Both the position numbers and the translations under genes were made by a program. Source: a virus. From it: a DNA stretch of 28,177 nt. The notes under the pieces are model-generated. The model was given only the letters and a program-made list of their open reading frames with translations, was not told the DNA's origin and did no database searches. Positions 23,791 through 28,177 of the stretch are shown here, piece by piece. The stretch covers positions 10,398-38,574 of IMG/VR virus record IMGVR_UViG_3300030380_005777. One strand, written 5' to 3'. Numbering within the stretch: the stretch's first letter is position 1; each line of letters begins with the position of its first letter.

Positions 23791-25360
23791 GATCTTTGGA
23801 CCACCAGGAACAGGAAAAACAGAAAACCTTTTGAAACGTGTAAAACGTTTTCTTGAAAAGGGTTATTCACCTGATGAAATTTGTTACGTATCGTTTACGA
23901 ATAAAGCTGTAAATGAATGTGTTACAAGGGTAAGAAAAAAATTTAAAGGTTATGATGAAGATGCATTTAAATATTTTAGAACACTTCACTCATTAGCAAG
24001 ACAACAATTTGCAGAGATACCTGTACTAGATCCCAAAGCTGATTTGTTAACTTTTCATACACAATATGGCACTGTCAAGGTAGGCTATAAAGATGCATGG
24101 GATGATCAAAAAGTATATAATAATTGGTCACTTCAAATTTACGATAGGGCACGGAACATGAAGGTTGATCCTGTTTGGCTCTACAAACAACAACCTAGAA
24201 AAAATGTAAGACTGCAACAGTTCAAATCTATAATTGCAGGTTATGAACAATTCAAAACAATGGAGTTGGAAAATGGACACCGAACACCGGATAGATTAGA
24301 TTTTACAGATATGGTGCATAAATTTATTACAGATGGTCTAGTGGTTCCCTTTAGGGTATTGATGGTAGATGAAGCTCAGGATCTTACACCGTTGCAGTGG
24401 GATATGGTTGTTAAGATGTCTGAAGGAGTAGAGAGAGTATATATCGCTGGAGATGATGACCAAGCAATATACGAATGGAATGGTGCTGATGTAACTTTGT
24501 TTCAAACTTTCCCTGGAAGATCTCTAGTCTTAAAAAAATCTGTGAGACTAAATAAAAATATACATTTTTTTTCTCAATGTTTATTGAATTCTATGGGTGA
24601 CAACCGAGTAAAAAAAGAATTTTATTCTAATGACAAAGTAGGTGCTATTTATAGATGGAATGGATTAAAGAAAGTGCCTTGGGATTTAGAGGGTAGTTGG
24701 ATGGTCCTAGCTAGAATAAATGATGTGAAGAAGGAGCTGCAGCAGGAGGCAAAGAACCTTGGCCTATATTATCAAGATCAAAAAAATAACAAGTCATTTG
24801 ACCCGAATCAATTTTATGCAATTGAGTATTGGAAAAAAATTTGTGAAGGTGGCAGCATAAATCGTGAGGAAGCATGCACAATGTACGAATATTTATTAAA
24901 CATAGATCACGGCTACCGGTCAACGGACAGTAAAAAATGGAGTTTTGCACATCCAAATCAAGTGTTTACATTTGACGAATTACACTTAAGATGCGGTATG
25001 CGTGACGAAAAAGGTCTTTGGAATCAAGTATTTAAAAGAAAATTTAAGGACAAAGATAAGCAGTATTTTCAGAAACTTATGAATGAAGGTGTAGATTTAA
25101 CACAACCACCAAAAATTATTATTGATACGATACACCAGGTAAAAGGTGGAGAAGCTGATAATGTTATCTTAGCAAGTAAATGTAACTTCCCTTCTCATTA
25201 CGATAAAAAAAATTTAACAGATAAAGTAAAAGAACTTAGAGTTTGGTACACAGGTGCCACAAGATCCAAACAAACACTCCATCTGTTGGGCACATATCAT
25301 CAATACAATTTTCCATTAGGAAAATATTTTAAACAATACGAGGCTAATTATGACAGATAA
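23747..25360 (+). CDS. UvrD/Dda-like superfamily 1 DNA helicase
   Basis: This is a 537-residue helicase. Counted from the GTG at 23729, the motifs are Walker A FGPPGTGKT (23-31), YVSFTNKAV (Ia), TLHSLA, DFTDMV, VDEAQDLTPLQW (II, 213-224), AGDDDQAIYEWNGA (III, 240-253), the VRLNKNI motif IV region, DTIHQVKGGEADNV (V) and VWYTGATRSKQTLHLLG (VI). Shift by six for the ATG. It is shorter than cellular UvrD and lacks a long 2B domain, as phage enzymes often do. I prefer the ATG at 23747 over GTG 23729; both lie inside the primase end and neither has a strong ribosome site. It probably unwinds the fork or loads proteins with the primase. Confidence 0.85.
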   Translation: MSNSLKQRLRGKTIKIFGPPGTGKTENLLKRVKRFLEKGYSPDEICYVSFTNKAVNECVTRVRKKFKGYDEDAFKYFRTLHSLARQQFAEIPVLDPKADLLTFHTQYGTVKVGYKDAWDDQKVYNNWSLQIYDRARNMKVDPVWLYKQQPRKNVRLQQFKSIIAGYEQFKTMELENGHRTPDRLDFTDMVHKFITDGLVVPFRVLMVDEAQDLTPLQWDMVVKMSEGVERVYIAGDDDQAIYEWNGADVTLFQTFPGRSLVLKKSVRLNKNIHFFSQCLLNSMGDNRVKKEFYSNDKVGAIYRWNGLKKVPWDLEGSWMVLARINDVKKELQQEAKNLGLYYQDQKNNKSFDPNQFYAIEYWKKICEGGSINREEACTMYEYLLNIDHGYRSTDSKKWSFAHPNQVFTFDELHLRCGMRDEKGLWNQVFKRKFKDKDKQYFQKLMNEGVDLTQPPKIIIDTIHQVKGGEADNVILASKCNFPSHYDKKNLTDKVKELRVWYTGATRSKQTLHLLGTYHQYNFPLGKYFKQYEANYDR

Positions 25361-25598
25361 AGATATGTTCGATGACATATTTCCACAAGACAAACAAGTT
25401 GGAGGATCCCATTATAAAAAATTTAAGATTCAACCATATGAATTTATATCAAAAAATAATCTTTCTTTTTTTCAAGGCAATGTAATTAAGTATGTTTGCA
25501 GGTACCTTTACAAAAATAAAATTGAAGATTTAGAAAAGATAAAACATTATTGTGATTTAGAAATTTTAAAACTTAAGGATGACAAAAAGAAAAAGTAA
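25350..25598 (+). CDS. DUF3310 family protein
   Basis: This is an 82-residue protein preceded by a GAGG ribosome site and overlapping the helicase end by eleven bases. The family pattern is clear: KQVGGSHYKKFKIQPYEFI (15-33), FFQGNVIKYVCRYLYKNK (40-57), and DLEKIKHYCDLEILKLK (60-76). DUF3310 proteins are common in phages next to replication and nucleotide genes and are often annotated as nucleotide-kinase-like, but their activity is not established. There is a Lys-rich tail. Confidence 0.85.
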   Translation: MTDKDMFDDIFPQDKQVGGSHYKKFKIQPYEFISKNNLSFFQGNVIKYVCRYLYKNKIEDLEKIKHYCDLEILKLKDDKKKK

Positions 25599-25752
25599 AT
25601 TAATTATGTGTGAAAACTGCAACAATGTTATTGCTGTAATTGTTCACAACCATACATATTATTGTGCAGATTGTGCACTATTCGAAATGGGGATTCCATT
25701 TAAAAAAATAATGTCTATTGAAGACAAAGGACTAAGTAGGAAAAAACAATGA
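25579..25752 (+). CDS. Zinc-ribbon microprotein
   Basis: This is a 57-residue protein overlapping the DUF3310 end by 20 bases; its TGA overlaps the polymerase ATG (ATGA). It holds two CxxC knuckles, C11/C14 in MCENCNN and C29/C32 in YYCADCALF, spaced as in a zinc ribbon, with basic residues at both ends (MTKRKSK and SRKKQ). The first eight codons are basic and could be bypassed by an internal ATG at codon 10. Its coupling to the polymerase suggests a replication or transcription accessory role. Similar zinc ribbons can bind DNA or RNA polymerase, but no partner is known. Confidence 0.65.
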   Translation: MTKRKSKLIMCENCNNVIAVIVHNHTYYCADCALFEMGIPFKKIMSIEDKGLSRKKQ

Positions 25753-27617
25753 CACATCAATTAAATTTTATATACAACGACAGCGATTGGATTTGTCCAT
25801 CAGAGTATCCAGATCTATCAAAAGCAAACGAGATTGCAATCGACTTAGAAACTAAAGATCCAAATATAAAAACAAAAGGACCAGGTTGGGCAACATTTGA
25901 TGGTCACATAGTAGGTTTTGCAGTAGCAGCACTTGGACAACAATGGTATTTTCCTATAGCACATGATGCAGGTGGTAATATGGATTTATCTATTACCTGT
26001 GCCTGGATGCAGGATGTTTTAAATACACCAGCAACAAAAGTATTTCACAATGCTAGTTACGATGTGGGTTGGTTACTTGTAAATGGTTTTACTATCAAAG
26101 GTAAAATAGTTGATACCATGATTGCAGCAGCTCTAATCAATGAAAACAGATACAGTTTTAGTTTGAATGCCTGTGCTAAAGATTATTTAGGAGAAATAAA
26201 AAACGAAACTTTTTTATCAGAGAAAGCTAAAGAGTGGGGAATAGATGCAAAAGCAGATCTTTGGAAGTTACCTGCAGGATATGTTGGTTTTTATGCTGAA
26301 CAAGATGCAGGACTAACGTTAAGGTTGTGGGATAGATTTAAGTCAGAAATAAGTAAACAAAGCCTTCATGATGTGTGGGAAATGGAGATGGATCTATTAC
26401 CTATATTAATCGAAACTAGAAGGACAGGAATAAGAGTTGACGAAGAGAAGGCAGCTATGCTAAAAAAAGAGTTCAAACTAAAAGAGTCTGAGGTTTTATC
26501 AAGCATAAAATCTCAGACCACGCTTGATGTAGACATCTGGGCAGCAAGATCAGTAGCACAAATTTTTGACAGAATAGGAGTTGAGTATCCACGAACACCG
26601 AAAACCGGTGAGCCAAGCTTTACCCAAAATTGGTTAGTAAACTGTGATAACCCGATAGCCCAACTAATAAGAGAAGCAAGAGAAATAAATAAATTCCATT
26701 CAACATTTATAGACTCAATTCAACGTTATGTTCATAAAGGTAGAATACATTCAGAAATAAATCAACTAAGAAGTGATCAAGGTGGTACAGTTTCTGGAAG
26801 ACTATCATATTCAAATCCTAACTTACAACAAATACCAGCTCGAAACAAAGAGTTTGGTGACAAAATTAGAAGTTTGTTCCTACCTGAAGAAGGTAAACAA
26901 TGGGGTAGTTTCGACTACTCACAACAAGAGCCTAGGCTAGTTGCTCACTACGCTGCATCGGTCAATGATAACTTTGAAGGTGCAGCGGAGTTTATTGAAG
27001 CTTACAAAAATGAGTCTGCGGACTTTCACCAAATAGTTGCAGACATGGCAGGTATCACAAGAACTCAAGCGAAAACAATTAATTTGGGTTTATTCTATGG
27101 TATGGGTAAGGCTAAATTAGGTAAGGAATTAGGTATTTCTAAAGATAAAGCTGAAAATCTATTAAGACAATATGGAGAAAGAGTGCCATTTGTTAAGAAA
27201 TTAGCAACAGATGTATCTAGCTCTGCCTCAAAATATGGCTTTATTCGGACTATAGGAGGCCGTAAATGCCGATTTGACATGTGGGAGCCTGCTACCTTCG
27301 GAATGAATAAGGCAATGCAATATGAAGAGGCTAAGGCCATTTATGGAAATAACATCAGAAGGGCCTTTACATACAAAGCATTGAATAGATTAATACAGGG
27401 ATCTGCTGCAGATCAAACAAAACAAGCTATGATTAAATGCCATCAGGCGGGATTCAAACCTTTGTTACAAATACATGATGAATTATGTTTTTCAATTAAT
27501 GAGGAATCAGATATACATTCAGTAAAGGAGATAATGGAAAATGCAATCGAAAGTCTCAAAGTACCTTCCAAAGTTGATATTGCCCTCGGACGATCCTGGG
27601 GAGAAGCGAAGGAATAG
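25749..27617 (+). CDS. polA: Family A DNA polymerase with 3'-5' exonuclease
   Basis: This 622-residue polymerase is T7/Pol I-like. The proofreading site is intact: D32 and E34 in AIDLETKDP (exo I), D105 in FHNASYDVGWL (exo II), and Y182/D186 in FYAEQDAGLTL (exo III). In the polymerase domain come TVSGRLSYSNPNLQQIPARN (347-366), motif A WGSFDYSQQEPRLVAHYA with D389, motif B RTQAKTINLGLFYGMG with R438 and K442, and motif C LLQIHDELCF with H576, D577 and E578. The motif B position equal to E. coli F762 is leucine (L446). There is no 5'-3' exonuclease domain and no DnaJ-like insert. It is the replicative enzyme of this phage. Confidence 0.92.
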   Translation: MTHQLNFIYNDSDWICPSEYPDLSKANEIAIDLETKDPNIKTKGPGWATFDGHIVGFAVAALGQQWYFPIAHDAGGNMDLSITCAWMQDVLNTPATKVFHNASYDVGWLLVNGFTIKGKIVDTMIAAALINENRYSFSLNACAKDYLGEIKNETFLSEKAKEWGIDAKADLWKLPAGYVGFYAEQDAGLTLRLWDRFKSEISKQSLHDVWEMEMDLLPILIETRRTGIRVDEEKAAMLKKEFKLKESEVLSSIKSQTTLDVDIWAARSVAQIFDRIGVEYPRTPKTGEPSFTQNWLVNCDNPIAQLIREAREINKFHSTFIDSIQRYVHKGRIHSEINQLRSDQGGTVSGRLSYSNPNLQQIPARNKEFGDKIRSLFLPEEGKQWGSFDYSQQEPRLVAHYAASVNDNFEGAAEFIEAYKNESADFHQIVADMAGITRTQAKTINLGLFYGMGKAKLGKELGISKDKAENLLRQYGERVPFVKKLATDVSSSASKYGFIRTIGGRKCRFDMWEPATFGMNKAMQYEEAKAIYGNNIRRAFTYKALNRLIQGSAADQTKQAMIKCHQAGFKPLLQIHDELCFSINEESDIHSVKEIMENAIESLKVPSKVDIALGRSWGEAKE

Positions 27618-27747
27618 CGACCCCTGCAAAACTTGCAAGGGCACTAAACTTATTTTTCAGATTGAGGATCTTGAGATTGTTCAGAAGGATCCTTGTCCTG
27701 ATTGTTCTCCGACTCCTTCTCTTCTTCGATCTTACGGAGCTTTCTAA
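27541..27747 (+). CDS. Putative zinc-finger protein overlapping the polymerase end
   Basis: This is a 68-residue frame with AAAGGAG ten bases before its ATG, inside the polymerase gene (77-base overlap). Two knuckles are seen, C29/C32 in DPCKTCKGTK and C52/C55 in KDPCPDCSPTP, like half of a DnaJ-type CxxCxG zinc finger. The part upstream of residue 25 is dictated by the polymerase frame, so a later start is possible. It is opposed by a leftward frame covering 27650-27784. The metal-binding pattern favours reality, but I cannot exclude chance. Confidence 0.5.
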   Translation: MQSKVSKYLPKLILPSDDPGEKRRNSDPCKTCKGTKLIFQIEDLEIVQKDPCPDCSPTPSLLRSYGAF

Positions 27748-27784
27748 GTTCCGCATAATAACTTGGGTGTTTCCATTCAAACAT
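27650..27784 (-). CDS. Small leftward gene, 44 residues
   Basis: Read on the minus strand, an AAGGAGAG ribosome site sits seven bases before an ATG at 27784. The frame begins MFEWKHPSYYAELRKLRKIE, then turns acidic and Gln/Asp-rich and stops at 27650. An extended -10 (TGGTATAAT) about 30 bases further upstream completes a normal promoter and leader. The N-terminal helix with aromatic and basic residues looks like a true protein. It overlaps the putative zinc-finger ORF on the other strand by 98 bases. Function is unknown. Confidence 0.6.
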   Translation of the reverse strand: MFEWKHPSYYAELRKLRKIEEEKESENNQDKDPSEQSQDPQSEK

Positions 27785-27813
27785 TTTTGCTCTCCTTATT
27801 TTTTTATTTTACT

Positions 27814-27822
27814 ATTATACCA
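27814..27822 (-). promoter_or_regulatory. Extended -10 promoter for the small leftward gene
   Basis: On the minus strand these bases read TGGTATAAT, a perfect extended -10. A start site about seven bases further on leaves a leader of some 20-25 bases that contains the AAGGAG ribosome site of the 44-residue gene. No good -35 hexamer is seen. Confidence 0.55.
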
Positions 27823-27935
27823 TGAGTGTTTTTTCGAAAATTTATTTTATTGAATAGTAGACGACCTACTTCACCAGGGGTTTTATTCTGGATGCGACAC
27901 TGAATGCTTTTCAGGAAAATTTAGAGCATACGACA

Positions 27936-27962
27936 CTTAGGAAAAAAATTGTTTTTTTTAAG
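27936..27962. terminator. A/T inverted repeat, possible bidirectional terminator
   Basis: CTTAGG plus seven A, a TTG loop, eight T and AAG form an inverted repeat with a two-base GG bulge. It lies just after the stop of the leftward 62-residue gene and past the rightward polymerase operon, where a terminator is expected on both strands. The stem is nearly all A-T, so strength is uncertain. Confidence 0.35.
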
Positions 27963-27967
27963 CTAGT

Positions 27968-28156
27968 CTAGCTAGCTATATCTAGAAGACCTTTTTTAGC
28001 GTCTTCAACACTTTGATCATTAATCTTTGTTCTAAGATTTTTGATCTTTATATCGATCCACTTCATATCAGGTGTTACTCTGCCCTGAGATAACGCCTGA
28101 GTTGCCCACTTGGACTCCAACTGAAGTTTCTCCGATATTAACTTTTGTAGTTGCAT
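27968..28156 (-). CDS. Small leftward helical protein, 62 residues
   Basis: Read leftward, AGGAGG stands nine bases before the ATG at 28156. This is the best-placed ribosome site at the right edge. The frame continues upstream to a TTG at 28165, but that codon touches the ribosome site and is unlikely to be used. The product (MQLQKLISEKLQLESKWATQ, then WIDIKIKNLRTKIN) is helical, polar and without a membrane segment. No function is recognised. The stop codon lies in a CTAG-rich palindrome. Upstream sequence, including any promoter, is outside the window. Confidence 0.65.
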   Translation of the reverse strand: MQLQKLISEKLQLESKWATQALSQGRVTPDMKWIDIKIKNLRTKINDQSVEDAKKGLLDIAS

Positions 28157-28177
28157 CTCGGTCAACCTCCTCGAAGG

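Noticed and set aside
25749-27617. Fused DnaJ insert in the DNA polymerase as in HMO-2011
   Set aside because: No CxxC pair occurs between the exonuclease and polymerase motifs in this protein.
27556-27780. Minus-strand 74-residue frame over the polymerase end
   Set aside because: The start lacks a ribosome site, and the better leftward frame with AAGGAG begins at 27784 in another register.
27662-27853. Plus-strand 63-residue hydrophobic frame after the polymerase
   Set aside because: It reads across the minus-strand promoter and gene, has no ribosome site, and its hydrophobicity follows from the antisense of an acidic/polar frame.
28163-28165. TTG start for the last leftward gene
   Set aside because: It directly abuts the AGGAGG ribosome site; the ATG nine bases further on is correctly spaced.

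Overview
The window reads as the right-hand part of a tailed double-stranded DNA phage genome, most likely a marine podovirus of the kind that infects AT-rich alphaproteobacteria such as SAR11 or SAR116. Three things point there. The DNA is strongly AT-rich with A/T-ending codons. Genes are packed almost without gaps and many start codons overlap the preceding stop (TAATG or ATGA). The gene set combines fibre, internal-virion-type structural proteins, host-type oxygenases and glycosyltransferases, and a family A DNA polymerase. No terminase, portal, capsid, integrase, tRNA, CRISPR array or T7-type RNA polymerase is present here; the first two would be expected outside the window. The host assignment is inference from memory of related phages, not a search result.

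Layout. (1) 1-1468: the end of a repeat-bearing, glycine-rich tail fibre and a small gene of unknown function. (2) 1510-3388: an uncharacterised phage protein followed by two 2-oxoglutarate/Fe(II) oxygenases. (3) 3410-6898: a large structural protein and three smaller ones. (4) 6891-10916: an accessory island with a tiny very basic protein, two more oxygenase-like proteins, a CmcI-like methyltransferase, a small acidic protein, and a GT-B and a GT-A glycosyltransferase. (5) 10966-18715: four Gly/Ala/Gln-rich or very long proteins plus an acetyltransferase-like one, probably internal virion (DNA ejection) proteins, ending in a holin-like membrane peptide. (6) 18728-27747: the replication module: a RecB/Cas4-type nuclease, a SNF2 helicase on the opposite strand, a coiled-coil protein, a putative ssDNA-binding protein, an archaeo-eukaryotic-type primase, a UvrD-like helicase, a DUF3310 protein, a zinc-ribbon peptide, DNA polymerase A and a zinc-finger ORF. 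(7) 27650-28156: two small leftward genes with strong ribosome sites, separated by a 183-nt structured non-coding stretch that carries an extended -10 promoter.

How it works together. Nearly all genes run rightward as translationally coupled operons. The replication genes form a self-contained set (primase, two helicases, nuclease, SSB candidate, polymerase). Enzymes able to hydroxylate, methylate and glycosylate sit among virion genes rather than among replication genes. This suggests they decorate the particle or the host surface rather than the DNA. No gap longer than 300 bases lacks a gene. Several genes missing from a simple long-ORF scan (54, 46, 58, 57 and 44 codons) are supported here by start/stop coupling or ribosome sites.
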